Below, in pieces: positions 35,678-45,395 of a stretch of 64,000 bases of DNA. The position numbers were made by a program, and so were the translations under genes. Source of the stretch: Croceicoccus sp. Ery15 (GTDB lineage Bacteria; Pseudomonadota; Alphaproteobacteria; Sphingomonadales; Sphingomonadaceae); contig NZ_CP087588.1 of assembly GCF_020985305.1 (NCBI RefSeq), positions 2,851,501 through 2,915,500 of the forward strand, read 5' to 3'. The notes under the pieces are model-generated. The model worked only from the letters and a program-made list of their open reading frames with translations, did not search any database and was not told the DNA's origin. How positions within the stretch are numbered: the first letter of the stretch is position 1; each line of letters opens with the position of its first letter.

Positions 35678-36970
35678 ATGGACGGTCATTTGACGGAGCA
35701 GCAAGCCCATCCGCCGTTAGAGCCCCTGATCGAGGACCAGAGCGACCGCGGCCGCACCATGCGTCGGGTCGCGACGGGGCTGCTGGTGCTGATGGCGCTG
35801 GTCTTTGTGGTGTCGCGCAGCTTCGAGGATCGAATCACGGGCCTTGATTTCGTGACCGCCTTTGCCGAGGCGGCGATGGTCGGCGCATTGGCAGACTGGT
35901 TCGCAGTGACCGCGCTGTTCCGCCATCCGCTGGGCATTCCGATCCCGCATACGGCGATCATCCCGACGAACAAGGACCGCATTGCCGATTCGATGGCGCG
36001 CTTCCTGCGGTCCAATTTCCTGACACCCGCCGTCGTCGCCCGCCGGATGCGCGCGATGAATGTGGCGCGGGCGGCTGGCGATTACCTTGCCAGCCCGCCC
36101 AAGGGGCAAGGCAACGGGGTGCGCGCGGGTGCCGCCGAATTGCTGGCACAGGCGCTCGAATCGCTCGATCCCGAAAGGCTGGGCGATCAGGTGCGGCACG
36201 GGCTGGCCGCGCAACTGGGCCGCCTCGAAATTTCCCCGCTGCTGGGCCAGATGCTGTCCGCCGCGATCGCGGACAAGCGCCACTTGCCTTTGCTTGAATC
36301 CATCGTCCGCTGGGCGGGCAAGACACTCGAATCGAACGAGAGTCTTGTCCGCACTATGATTCACGAGCGCGCCAATGCGCTGCTGCGCTTCACCGGACTG
36401 GACGAGCGGCTTGCCAATTCGGTGCTCGACGGGCTGTATCGCTTGCTGGCCGAAATGCTGGTCGATCCCAACCACCCGCTGCGCGCCAAGGTGGAAGAAG
36501 GGTTGGAAAAGCTGGCCCACGACCTCGTTCACGATCCCGATACGCGCGCAAGGGTTGAAGGGATTAAGCAGGAGTTGCTGGCCAATCCCGCCGTCGCGGG
36601 CTGGTGGCAGGGCGTCTGGGAACGGCTGCGGGGCAGCCTGATAGAGGCGGCGCGCAATCCCGACAGCGCGATGGGTGGCCAGTTCGCAGGCGCATTGCAA
36701 GAGCTGGGCGAGGCATTGCGCGGCGATGCGCGGTTGCAGCTACAAGTGAACCGCTTTGCCCGCCGCAGCGCGGTCGGCATCGCCAACCGATATGGCGACC
36801 AGATCGTCCGGCTGGTGTCCGAAACGGTCAAGCGTTGGGACGCCACCACCATTACACAGCGTGTCGAAGGCGCGGTCGGCCGCGACCTTCAGTTCATCCG
36901 CATCAACGGCACGCTGGTGGGCGGGCTGGTCGGACTTATCATCCATGCGGTCGACGTGTGGGTGCTTTAG
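35678..36970 (+). CDS. DUF445 domain-containing membrane protein (YjiN-like)
   Basis: A 430-residue protein with the DUF445 layout: an N-terminal membrane helix (GLLVLMALVFVVS), the conserved GALADWFAVTALFRHPLGIPIPHTAIIP (motif ADWFAVTALFRHPLG), a long helical cytoplasmic or periplasmic body (LRSNFLTPAVVARRM, DGLYRLLAEMLVDPNHPLR), and a C-terminal helix VGGLVGLIIHAVDVW preceded by FIRINGTLVGG, the family's closing motif. Function unknown; E. coli YjiN and YheB relatives are envelope proteins. Six bases after the RND permease, so possibly in its operon. Convergent with the next gene, overlapping by four bases. Confidence 0.9.
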   Translation: MDGHLTEQQAHPPLEPLIEDQSDRGRTMRRVATGLLVLMALVFVVSRSFEDRITGLDFVTAFAEAAMVGALADWFAVTALFRHPLGIPIPHTAIIPTNKDRIADSMARFLRSNFLTPAVVARRMRAMNVARAAGDYLASPPKGQGNGVRAGAAELLAQALESLDPERLGDQVRHGLAAQLGRLEISPLLGQMLSAAIADKRHLPLLESIVRWAGKTLESNESLVRTMIHERANALLRFTGLDERLANSVLDGLYRLLAEMLVDPNHPLRAKVEEGLEKLAHDLVHDPDTRARVEGIKQELLANPAVAGWWQGVWERLRGSLIEAARNPDSAMGGQFAGALQELGEALRGDARLQLQVNRFARRSAVGIANRYGDQIVRLVSETVKRWDATTITQRVEGAVGRDLQFIRINGTLVGGLVGLIIHAVDVWVL

Positions 36971-37887
36971 GACGGGATCGTAAAATTGATCCGCTGGATA
37001 TAATAGGCCCTGACTGCATTTCCGTCCGTGTCGGTCGCCGGCTTGAATGTCAGCGTTTCCAATGCCTTTGCGCAAAGCGTTTCCGAAAAACCGGCCGGTT
37101 CGGTTATGTCATAGGCATGGCAATCGCTGGGCGAACCGTCCGCTTCCACTGACAAACGCAAGGTCACGATCCCGCGGCCGCCCTGTCGAAGCAGTTCGGG
37201 AGGATATTCGATTGCGTCGGTAAATGCGGTGACGTTTTCGATTACAGGCCCTGTCTTCAGCGACCGCATTTCTTCGATATCGAATCCCCACGATGTAACG
37301 AACGCTTCGCCGCAATGAGTCAGTTTTGCCAAAACGGGCTCTAACGGCCCGGTCATCAGGATCTGACGGTCGCTGCTTCCGATGCGCAGGCTGATCGTAT
37401 CGAGTGTACCGGACAGATAATACGCAGGCGCGTATGTGCCATAGCTGCCAACTTTTCCATCGACGATCGGACCGGCGGTCTGCAATGAAGCGATGTAAGT
37501 CATCGTCCCAAAGCTGAGCGAAGGGATACCATCCTTCGTTTCGCCGGAATAGAATGCGCGGTCGAATGGATTTCCATCGCCGATCCGCATCTCGGCCAGA
37601 CGACGAGTACGAGACGGATCGTTGCGGCTGTTTAAAAGCCTTTCGCTAGCTCCAACCGGCTTTCCGAAAAATGAGACATCGTAATAATGACCGGGTGCAA
37701 TCTGTTCCAGCCGAAGCGTTACGGCAGATTCGCCTTCACCAAAGCTACGCGCGGCGATGCAGGAATAGGCCCCATAATGAACGTTCCATTTCGACGCCGG
37801 CGCCAATGCCACGTCTTTGGCCGAGGCATGGGACACGGAAAGGAAAGTTGCAGGCAGGATTATGGCTGCCACAGATTTACTGATCAT
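36967..37887 (-). CDS. Secreted protein with C-terminal TonB-like domain
   Basis: A 306-residue protein with a Sec signal peptide (ISKSVAAIILPATFLSVSHASA, cleavage near residue 23) rather than a TonB-type membrane anchor. Residues 24-215 are unrecognised. Residues 225-306 match the TonB C-terminal fold: YPPELLRQGGRGIVTLRLSVEADGSPSDC, then a helix FSETLCAKALETLTFKPA and the last strand AYYIQRINFTI. Unlike energy-transducing TonB there is no ExbB/ExbD gene next to it and no proline-rich spacer. Likely periplasmic; partner unknown. Base composition is less GC-rich than the neighbours. Confidence 0.8.
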   Translation of the reverse strand: MISKSVAAIILPATFLSVSHASAKDVALAPASKWNVHYGAYSCIAARSFGEGESAVTLRLEQIAPGHYYDVSFFGKPVGASERLLNSRNDPSRTRRLAEMRIGDGNPFDRAFYSGETKDGIPSLSFGTMTYIASLQTAGPIVDGKVGSYGTYAPAYYLSGTLDTISLRIGSSDRQILMTGPLEPVLAKLTHCGEAFVTSWGFDIEEMRSLKTGPVIENVTAFTDAIEYPPELLRQGGRGIVTLRLSVEADGSPSDCHAYDITEPAGFSETLCAKALETLTFKPATDTDGNAVRAYYIQRINFTIPS

Positions 37888-37908
37888 GTCGGATGCGACC
37901 CCATTCCC

Positions 37909-38910
37909 TTAAAAAACGGCTGACAGGGGATAACCCCCTGTAAAATCATTATCCGCTGCGAAATTGGTAAAGCTCATCGAGATGCTGCGGTCCAGCGCCT
38001 CGACATGGTGCCACCAGCCGATGGGCAGGAAGATCGCCTCGCCCGCATCGATGGTGCATTCCAGCATGGGCGGGGTGGCGATGGTGTCGTCCAGAAAATC
38101 GTCCAGCGTCCAGTCGCTGAAACAATGCAGGCTGTTGCGCATGCGGGCCGTTTCCCAGCTTGGCACCATACGCACCCGCTTGCGGCCCGATACCTGCACC
38201 AGCAGATTATTGGTAAGGTCGTGGTGAAACGGCGTCAGCGTGCCGCGCGGACCCATCCAGAAAAAGCCGTCGCGCCCGCCGCTTTCGCGCAGGATCGAAA
38301 CAGGCGCCAGATCGTCCCACAAGGGAGCGAGCGTGGCCTTGTTGGTCTTGTCGTTATAGGCGGTGATATAGAAATCATTGCTCGCCTCGTCGCGGCGCAG
38401 CAATTCGATCACCGCGCGCATGGGCACGCGCCGTTCATGCGCGGTCTTGTCACTTTCGTAACGCGGTGAAGCGCCGTGCTGGCCCTGCAATTCGACAACA
38501 GCATTGCCCAGAGTTTGGTCAAGATAATCGAGTGTCCAGCGTTCCAGTGCGGGCCAGTGATCGACCAGCCCTGTCAGCTTGACGGGACGGTTGGCAAAGT
38601 AGAACGCGCGGAAGAAGCGCTCCGGTTCGATCGCGTGCACGGTCGGAATGTTATGCGCTGCGTCGTTCTGGGCATGGAGGCGGGCATAAAGGTCCAGCGT
38701 CCAGTCGCGTTTTGCCAGCCTGTTGGAGAGCTGTCGGGCGGCCGCGAAGAACGGGTCCTTGGCAAGGCATTTCAGTTCGTAATCCGCGCTCTTGTCGCTG
38801 GCGCCGCTGTCAAGCAGCCGGGCGCGGATCTGCTGTTCGTCACAGCCGTCGAGGAGCGCCTGCGCGATCACGTCGCGCTTGGCATGGGGTGATTCGCCGG
38901 TTTTCGCCAT
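37909..38910 (-). CDS. Cupin-like (JmjC-type) Fe(II)/2-oxoglutarate-dependent oxygenase
   Basis: From ATG 38910, 333 residues. The N-terminal 90 residues are helical; then a cupin_8/JmjC domain from FFRAFYFANRPVKLTGLVDHWPAL onward. The metal triad is visible as HxD in LTPFHHDLTNN and the distal His in LPIGWWHHVEAL; the oxoglutarate-binding basic residue is probably Lys/Arg of VSGRKRVRMV. Bacterial members hydroxylate proteins or small substrates; the target is unknown. The start AKTGESPHAKRDVIAQALLDG is protein-like and the upstream open frame is not. 73 bases downstream of etfA on the same strand, behind a terminator hairpin. Confidence 0.88.
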   Translation of the reverse strand: MAKTGESPHAKRDVIAQALLDGCDEQQIRARLLDSGASDKSADYELKCLAKDPFFAAARQLSNRLAKRDWTLDLYARLHAQNDAAHNIPTVHAIEPERFFRAFYFANRPVKLTGLVDHWPALERWTLDYLDQTLGNAVVELQGQHGASPRYESDKTAHERRVPMRAVIELLRRDEASNDFYITAYNDKTNKATLAPLWDDLAPVSILRESGGRDGFFWMGPRGTLTPFHHDLTNNLLVQVSGRKRVRMVPSWETARMRNSLHCFSDWTLDDFLDDTIATPPMLECTIDAGEAIFLPIGWWHHVEALDRSISMSFTNFAADNDFTGGYPLSAVF

Positions 38911-38945
38911 GCGACTGTTTAGAGCGCGAATATTGCGCGAGAAAG

Positions 38946-38978
38946 ATGGGGCGACATGCTGTCCGCATGCCGCCCCAT
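38946..38978 (-). terminator. Long hairpin ending the etfBA transcript
   Basis: ATGGGGCG (38946-38953) pairs with CGCCCCAT (38971-38978) and, inside it, CATGC (38955-38959) pairs with GCATG (38965-38969), leaving a five-base loop and a single mismatch. It lies six bases after the etfA stop and is followed on the minus strand by CTTTCTC, so it is a plausible intrinsic terminator. Confidence 0.6.
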
Positions 38979-38983
38979 GGGCA

Positions 38984-39916
38984 TTACAACTTCTCAATCA
39001 ATTCCGGCACGGCCTTGTAGAGATCGGCGACGAGGCCGATGTCTGCGACCTGGAAGATGGGCGCGTCCTCGTCCTTGTTGATGGCGATGATGGTCTTGGA
39101 ATCCTTCATGCCGGCAAGGTGCTGGATGGCGCCGCTGATGCCGATGGCGATATAGACTTCGGGTGCGACGATCTTGCCGGTCTGCCCGACCTGATAATCG
39201 TTGGGGACATAGCCTGCGTCGACCGCAGCGCGCGATGCGCCCACGCCTGCGCCAAGCTTGTCGGCAAGCGGCATGATCGTCGCCTCGAAGGTCTCGGCGT
39301 CCTTCAGCGCGCGGCCGCCCGAGACGATGATCTTCGCGCTGGTCAGTTCGGGGCGTTCGCTCTTGGCGAGTTCGGCGGAAACGAAGCTCGACTTGCCCGC
39401 ATCGCCGGTGGAGGCAATCGCTTCGATCGCAGCGCTGCCGCCGGTGGCTTCCGCCTTGTCGAAGGCAGTGCCGCGTACGGTGATGACCAGCTTGGGGTCG
39501 CTGCTCTCGACCGTGGCGATGGCATTGCCTGCATAGATCGGACGGGTGAAGCTCTTGTCGCCCTCGACCGAGAGAATGTCGCTGATCTGCATCACATCGA
39601 GCAATGCGGCCACGCGCGGGGCGATGTTCTTGCCGGTGGTGGTGGCAGGAAACAGCACCGCGTCATGCGTTTCCATCAAGCCCTTGATCAGCGGCGCGAC
39701 ATTCTCGGCCAGCTGGTGTTCGTATGCGGCATCGTCGGCGACATGGACCTTGCCCACGCCCGCGATCTTCGCGGCGGCTTCGGCCACAGTGCCGCAGCCC
39801 GCACCCGCGACCAGCAGGTGCACCTCGCCCAGCTTCGACGCAGCGGTCACTGTCGCCAGCGTCGCATCGCCCAGATTTGCATTGTCGTGATCGACATAAA
39901 CAAGCGTCTTCATCAT
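38984..39916 (-). CDS. etfA: Electron transfer flavoprotein, alpha subunit
   Basis: A 310-residue FAD-binding subunit that passes electrons from acyl-CoA and other dehydrogenases to ETF:ubiquinone oxidoreductase. Motifs: [23 protein letters not shown] at the N-terminus, [18 protein letters not shown], and the C-terminal FAD domain with [57 protein letters not shown], where VGQTGK and [12 protein letters not shown] contact FAD. Normal length. ATGATG start overlapping the etfB stop, giving a coupled etfB-etfA unit. A hairpin terminator follows. Confidence 0.96.
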   Translation of the reverse strand: MMKTLVYVDHDNANLGDATLATVTAASKLGEVHLLVAGAGCGTVAEAAAKIAGVGKVHVADDAAYEHQLAENVAPLIKGLMETHDAVLFPATTTGKNIAPRVAALLDVMQISDILSVEGDKSFTRPIYAGNAIATVESSDPKLVITVRGTAFDKAEATGGSAAIEAIASTGDAGKSSFVSAELAKSERPELTSAKIIVSGGRALKDAETFEATIMPLADKLGAGVGASRAAVDAGYVPNDYQVGQTGKIVAPEVYIAIGISGAIQHLAGMKDSKTIIAINKDEDAPIFQVADIGLVADLYKAVPELIEKL

Positions 39917-40659
39917 GCTACTCCAAGCGCTTTGAGTTTGGCGACCAGCTCGTCGACATCGGCGACCTTCACGCCTGCCTGACGCACCGGCGGTTCGGAC
40001 ACGTTTAGCGTCTTCAGACGCGGCGCGATATCGACGCCGTAATCAGCCGGAGTCTTCGTCTCCAAGGGCTTCTTCTTCGCCTTCATGATGTTCGGCAGGC
40101 TCGCATAGCGCGGCTCGTTCAGGCGCAAATCGGTGGTCACGATCGCTGGAAGGCCCAGCTTCACCGTCTCCAGCCCGCCATCGACTTCGCGCGTCACGTT
40201 CACGCTATCGCCGTCGATCTCGACCTTGCTCGCGAACGTGCCTTGCGGCAGGTCCATCAGCGCGGCCAGCATCTGGCCGGTCTGGTTGCTGTCGTCGTCG
40301 ATCGCCTGCTTGCCCAGGATAATCAGGCCCGGCTCGATCTCGGCGGCCACAGCCTTCAGGATCTTGGCCACCGCCAGCGGTTCGACCTCTTGATCGGTCT
40401 CGACCAGCACCGCGCTGTCCGCACCCATCGCCAGCGCCGTGCGCAGCGTCTCCTGTGCCTTGGCAGGGCCGATGCTGACCGCGATGATCTCTTCGACCTT
40501 GCCCGCTTCCTTCAGACGGATCGCTTCTTCCACCGCGATCTCGTCAAACGGGTTCATGCTCATCTTCACATTCGCAAGATCAACACCCGAACCGTCCGCC
40601 TTCACACGCGGCTTCACATTGTAATCAATCACCCGCTTCACGGGCACTAGGGCTTTCAT
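39913..40659 (-). CDS. etfB: Electron transfer flavoprotein, beta subunit
   Basis: A 248-residue subunit that binds AMP and the dehydrogenase partner. Motifs: [42 protein letters not shown] (signature [11 protein letters not shown]), and [45 protein letters not shown], with DDDSNQTGQ lining the AMP site. Normal length. First gene of the unit with etfA, which overlaps its stop. Upstream lies a 207-base gap with a possible promoter and the sucC terminator on the same strand. Confidence 0.96.
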   Translation of the reverse strand: MKALVPVKRVIDYNVKPRVKADGSGVDLANVKMSMNPFDEIAVEEAIRLKEAGKVEEIIAVSIGPAKAQETLRTALAMGADSAVLVETDQEVEPLAVAKILKAVAAEIEPGLIILGKQAIDDDSNQTGQMLAALMDLPQGTFASKVEIDGDSVNVTREVDGGLETVKLGLPAIVTTDLRLNEPRYASLPNIMKAKKKPLETKTPADYGVDIAPRLKTLNVSEPPVRQAGVKVADVDELVAKLKALGVA

Positions 40660-40743
40660 GGCTAAAGCACTCCCATCGATTGGTTGCGCGATTACTGCCC
40701 ATCCGGCGGCAATCGCCTGTATTCTGCTGCCATCTGATAGAAG

Positions 40744-40759
40744 TTGACCATTACGTCAA
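40744..40759. promoter_or_regulatory. Short palindrome upstream of etfB
   Basis: TTGAC-CATTAC-GTCAA (40744-40759) is a perfect five-base inverted repeat 85-100 bases upstream of etfB. On the minus strand it includes TTGACG, a usable -35 element. It could be an operator or part of the etfBA promoter; too short to be sure. Confidence 0.3.
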
Positions 40760-40817
40760 TCAACTGCTTTTTGGGTTAGCCTAGATGGCAGCATGCGGAT
40801 CAATAACGGTTCGCGCA

Positions 40818-40845
40818 CAAAAAAGGGGGCGTTTGGCCCCCTTTT
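40818..40845 (-). terminator. Rho-independent terminator of sucC
   Basis: A ten-base stem (AAAAGGGGGC, GCCCCCTTTT) around GTTTG, with a run of T on the minus strand, 22 bases after the sucC stop. The hairpin is nearly symmetrical and could act in both directions. Confidence 0.85.
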
Positions 40846-40866
40846 CCGTTTCGCGGGGTCGCCCGA

Positions 40867-42066
<1,200 letters not shown>

Positions 42067-42111
42067 CGAAATAATCCTCGCCAATGCCTGATGCGGCCAT
42101 CGCGCCGCTGT

Positions 42112-42195
42112 AGGAAGGGTTCGCTTGGCACGCGTCTAAGCATAGCCGCGCCCACTTGAAAAGGGCGCTTGACGCCTAAAAAGGGGTGCTTGGCG
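42112..42195. repeat. Three imperfect direct repeats between sucC and the cysQ-like gene
   Basis: Copies of the pattern (G/A)AAGGG-N1/2-GCTTGGC-like occur at 42112-42130, 42159-42174 and 42179-42195. Their GCTTG(G/A) cores start at 42123, 42167 and 42188, that is 44 and 21 bases apart, close to whole helical turns, so all face the same side of the DNA. The region lies between divergent start codons, which suits an operator array. Confidence 0.4.
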
Positions 42196-42287
42196 TTTTG
42201 TTACGAGACTTTGCGAAGCATTAGCGATAAAACCGCAACGCAAGACGCTTCGCACATGCGGCAAACCTGTGCCAAAAGGCAGCTTGC

Positions 42288-43067
42288 ATGCTTGATTACA
42301 CCCGATTCGACGCAATTATGGCCGAAGCCGCCCGCATCGCGATGGCGGAATTTCCCGGTGCGGGAAATGAAACGACCGCATGGCGCAAGGAAGACGATAC
42401 GCCCGTATGCGCCGCCGATCTGGCCGTGAACCGCTTTTTGGCCGAATCGCTGCGCGATCTGCTGCCCTCTGCAGGCTGGCTGTCGGAAGAAACCGCCGAC
42501 AATCCCGATCGGGTAAAGGGCGGGTTGTTGTGGCTGGTCGATCCCATCGATGGCACGCGCGATTTTCTGCGTGGTCGCGCCGGTTGGGCCGTTTCGGTCG
42601 CGCTGATCAGCAATGGTCGTCCGTTGATCGCGCGCCTGGCGGCCCCGGCGCGCGGTGAATTATGGGCGGCGGAGGCGGGGCGCGGCGCGCGGCGCAACGG
42701 TCTGGCGTTAAAGGCCAGCACCCGCGCCGCATTCGATGGTGCACGCATTCCCGCCGATGCGACGATGCGGCTGCCCCCCTTGGTCAATGTGCCCAAGCCC
42801 AATTCGATCGCGCTGCGCATTGCATTGGTCGCCAGCGGAGAGGCGGATGTCGCTGCCAGCACGCGGCTGGGCTATGAATGGGATATCGGGGCCGCTGCGC
42901 TGATCGCGCGTGAGGCGGGGGCGACAGTGACCGATGCGCTGGGCGGCCAACTTGCGTTTAACAAGGCCGATCCGCGTGCGAAGGGCATACTGGCCACGGC
43001 GCCCGCGATTCACAGGGCCGCCACCGACTGGCTGGCAGGTCGGGACGATCGTTTGCGTCACAATTGA
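42288..43067 (+). CDS. Inositol monophosphatase family protein, 3'(2'),5'-bisphosphate nucleotidase (CysQ)-like
   Basis: A 259-residue Mg-dependent phosphatase. Signatures: GWLSEETADN with the metal-binding Glu-Glu pair, WLVDPIDGTRDFLRGRAGWAVSVAL (the DPxDGTxxF motif), and the C-terminal YEWDIGAAALIAREAGATVTD (motif WDxAA). The RDF and the RGRAGWAVSVAL run favour the CysQ/bisphosphate nucleotidase branch (removal of PAP from sulfate assimilation) over inositol phosphatase, but the two are close. Divergent from sucC. Its end is followed by a bidirectional-type terminator shared with the convergent OmpA gene. Confidence 0.88.
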   Translation: MLDYTRFDAIMAEAARIAMAEFPGAGNETTAWRKEDDTPVCAADLAVNRFLAESLRDLLPSAGWLSEETADNPDRVKGGLLWLVDPIDGTRDFLRGRAGWAVSVALISNGRPLIARLAAPARGELWAAEAGRGARRNGLALKASTRAAFDGARIPADATMRLPPLVNVPKPNSIALRIALVASGEADVAASTRLGYEWDIGAAALIAREAGATVTDALGGQLAFNKADPRAKGILATAPAIHRAATDWLAGRDDRLRHN

Positions 43068-43102
43068 CGCGGACTTCTCAAGAAAAGGGTCCTCGAACGA
43101 AA

Positions 43103-43134
43103 AAGGCTCCGGCAGCCTGCGCCGCCGAAGCCTT
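43103..43134 (-). terminator. Terminator between the cysQ-like and ompA-like genes
   Basis: An 11-base imperfect stem (AAGGCTCCGGC at 43103-43113 with GCCGAAGCCTT at 43124-43134, one wobble pair) encloses a ten-base loop. On the minus strand it is followed by TTTC, and on the plus strand by CTCCTTT, so it may stop the OmpA transcript and, weakly, the opposite one. Confidence 0.65.
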
Positions 43135-43163
43135 CTCCTTTCCAAATAGATGGATTGCCGGGC

Positions 43164-43850
43164 TTACTGGCCCTGAGCGGCCTGAACGTCCTGCTGGCTG
43201 ATCGGCAGGATCTTGATTTCCACGCGGCGGTTCATGGCGCGGCCTTCTTCGGTATCGTTGCTGGCGACGAAATAGTTCGGATCCTCGCCAAAGCCCTTCG
43301 TCGCGATGCGCGCCGCAGGGACGCCCTTGTACGACAGGTAATTCGCCACGGCCTGCGCACGCTTTTCCGACAGTTGCAGGTTATACGCGTCGGCACCCGT
43401 GTTGTCGGTGAAGCCGTACACGTCGATCAGGCTGTCGGGATAGTTGATCAGCGACTGGGCAATGCCGTCCAGCGTGCTGCGGAAGGCTGGCGAAATTTCG
43501 GTGCTGTTGACGGGGAAGGTGACGCCATTGGGCAGGTTGAGATTGATGTAATCGCCTTCCTGCTCGACCTCTACGCCGGTACCGGCGGTCACTTCCTTCA
43601 GCTCCTTGATCTGCTGGTCCATCTTGTAACCGACCACACCGCCGGCCGCGCCGCCGATGCCCGCGCCGATGATGCGGGCGGTCTTGCCGCCGACGATGTC
43701 GCCCAGCAGATAGCCAAGGCCCGCACCGCCCGCGGTGCCGAGCGCGGTGCGCGAAATCTTTTTCTCGCCCGTGTTGGGATCGGTGACGCAGGCTGAAAGG
43801 CTGACCAGCGATGTCGCGACAAGAGCGGCTGCTACGAAACGGTTTTTCAT
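43164..43850 (-). CDS. OmpA family lipoprotein, peptidoglycan-binding
   Basis: A 228-residue outer-membrane-anchored protein. Lipobox SLSAC gives Cys21 as the acylated residue; a glycine-rich segment (residues 38-75, GTAGGAGLGYLLGDIVGG) resembles the glycine-zipper found in many such proteins. Residues 105-225 are the OmpA C-terminal domain with VYGFTDNTGADAYNLQLSEKRAQAVANYL, where the Asp and Arg bind diaminopimelate of peptidoglycan, and MNRRVEIKI at the end. It anchors the envelope. A predicted stress-sigma promoter lies about 75 bases upstream. Confidence 0.94.
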   Translation of the reverse strand: MKNRFVAAALVATSLVSLSACVTDPNTGEKKISRTALGTAGGAGLGYLLGDIVGGKTARIIGAGIGGAAGGVVGYKMDQQIKELKEVTAGTGVEVEQEGDYINLNLPNGVTFPVNSTEISPAFRSTLDGIAQSLINYPDSLIDVYGFTDNTGADAYNLQLSEKRAQAVANYLSYKGVPAARIATKGFGEDPNYFVASNDTEEGRAMNRRVEIKILPISQQDVQAAQGQ

Positions 43851-43931
43851 GGGATTGCGGTCCTCTTCTTCATACGCCCGCCTGCCGATTGAGCGATCCC
43901 GAAACGACGGCGGATCGGGTATATTGCGCTA

Positions 43932-43957
43932 AACGCATTATATGACATCTGCGTTCC
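43932..43957 (-). promoter_or_regulatory. Predicted EcfG-type promoter (and TATAAT box) of the OmpA lipoprotein gene
   Basis: On the minus strand GGAAC (43957-43953) and CGTT (43935-43932) are 17 bases apart, matching the general stress sigma consensus. The spacer also contains TATAAT (43942-43937), but no -35 box is found at the proper distance for it. This leaves a leader of about 75 bases before the ATG. Confidence 0.5.
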
Positions 43958-44063
43958 CGACCCGCGAACCGGAACCGGAAACGCAATTGCTTGCGGGCGG
44001 GATATGATTGCCGCTAATTGCTTCGCCACGCAACTCGGTCTCAACGGCAGTCAGAGCAACTAA

Positions 44064-45389
44064 TTGTCCCCATTTCCCTGGTTCGACCTACTGATCATCG
44101 CGGGTTTGATCGTATTGAACGGTCTTTTCTCGATGTCGGAACTTGCCATCGTGTCCGCGCGCCCCGCACGCCTGCGCAAGCTGGCAGAGGATGGCAGCAA
44201 GGGGGCGAAGGCCGCGCTCGCGCTGGCGGCCGATTCGGGCAAGTTCCTGTCTACCGTGCAGATCGGCATCACGCTGATCGGCATCGTGGCGGGTGCCTAT
44301 TCGGGCGCCAGCCTGGGCCAGCCCGTGGGTGAACGTCTGGCGTTACTGGGTCTGGATACGGCGACCGCCCAGCAATTGGGCTTTATGCTGGTGATCGTGC
44401 TGACCACCTATTTCTCGCTCACCGTGGGAGAGCTGGCGCCCAAGCAGATCGCGCTGCGCGGGCGGGAGACGATCGCGTGCCTTGCCGCGCCGCCCATGAC
44501 GATACTGGCCAAGGTTGCCGCGCCCGTGGTCTGGCTGCTCGACAAATCAACCGATGCGCTGCTGCGTCTTGTCGGCGTGCGGCAACAGCGCGATGCGGGC
44601 GTTACCGCCGATGAATTGCACCTGATCATCAGCGAGGCGACGCGTTCGGGCGCGATCGAAAAGACCGAGCAATCGATCATGGCCGAAGTGCTGCGTCTTG
44701 CCGAACGGCCCGTGCGCGAACTGATGACCCCAAGGACAGAGATCGACTGGCTGGAACGTCGCGCCACGGTCGAGGAAATGCGCAAGGTTATTGCCAGATC
44801 GCCGCATTCCCTGTTGCCGGTGGCGCAGGGATCGGTCGATGACGTGATCGGCGTGGTCAAGGTGCGCGAATTGCTGGCCGCGCTGGTCAAGGGACACAAG
44901 CCGCAGATGACGCGGCTGATCAAGAAGGCCGAGATCCTGCCCGACCAGATCGACGCGCTCGATGCCTTGCGGATCATGCAGCGCGGCGATGTGGCGATGG
45001 CCTTCGTGCACGACGAATACGGCCATTTCGAAGGGATCGTGACACCCGCCGATCTGCTGGCGGCACTGGTCGGCAGCTTCGTTTCGCACGCGGACGAGGG
45101 GGACGATCCCCTGCTGGTGGAGCGAGAGAACGGCTCTTTGCTGATCGCGGGTGCGCTGCCTGCCGACCGCATGGCCGACAGGCTGGGGATCGACCTGCCC
45201 GACCAGCGCGAATTCGCGACGGCGGCGGGCTATGCCTTGTGGGTGCTGAAAAAGCTGCCCGTAGAGGGCGAGAGCTTTATCGAACAGGGCTGGCGGTTCG
45301 AAATCGTCGACATGGATGGCCGCCGCATCGACAAGTTGCTGGTCGAAAGCGTCGGCGGTGCGGCCAGACCGGACGACACAGCCGGATAG
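44064..45389 (+). CDS. CNNM/CorC-HlyC family transporter-like protein (hemolysin family)
   Basis: A 441-residue inner-membrane protein: a DUF21 (CNNM) domain with four helices (residues 1-190; MSELAIVSARPARLRKLAEDG, GITLIGIVAGAYSG), two cytoplasmic CBS repeats (residues 215-330, VRELMTPRTEIDWLE, GVVKVRELL, AFVHDEYGHFEGIVTPADLL), and a C-terminal CorC_HlyC domain (SLLIAGALPADRM). Related proteins act in magnesium/cobalt efflux or resistance; the name hemolysin is historical. Start is TTG at 44064, which has a weak ribosome site (CAGAG). The 200-base gap upstream holds the divergent promoter region. Confidence 0.9.
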   Translation: MSPFPWFDLLIIAGLIVLNGLFSMSELAIVSARPARLRKLAEDGSKGAKAALALAADSGKFLSTVQIGITLIGIVAGAYSGASLGQPVGERLALLGLDTATAQQLGFMLVIVLTTYFSLTVGELAPKQIALRGRETIACLAAPPMTILAKVAAPVVWLLDKSTDALLRLVGVRQQRDAGVTADELHLIISEATRSGAIEKTEQSIMAEVLRLAERPVRELMTPRTEIDWLERRATVEEMRKVIARSPHSLLPVAQGSVDDVIGVVKVRELLAALVKGHKPQMTRLIKKAEILPDQIDALDALRIMQRGDVAMAFVHDEYGHFEGIVTPADLLAALVGSFVSHADEGDDPLLVERENGSLLIAGALPADRMADRLGIDLPDQREFATAAGYALWVLKKLPVEGESFIEQGWRFEIVDMDGRRIDKLLVESVGGAARPDDTAG

Positions 45390-45395
45390 GGACGT

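Noticed and set aside
32837..35710. Long minus-strand frames opposite the RND permease
   Set aside because: His/Gln/Arg-rich translations without motifs, entirely inside the permease gene.
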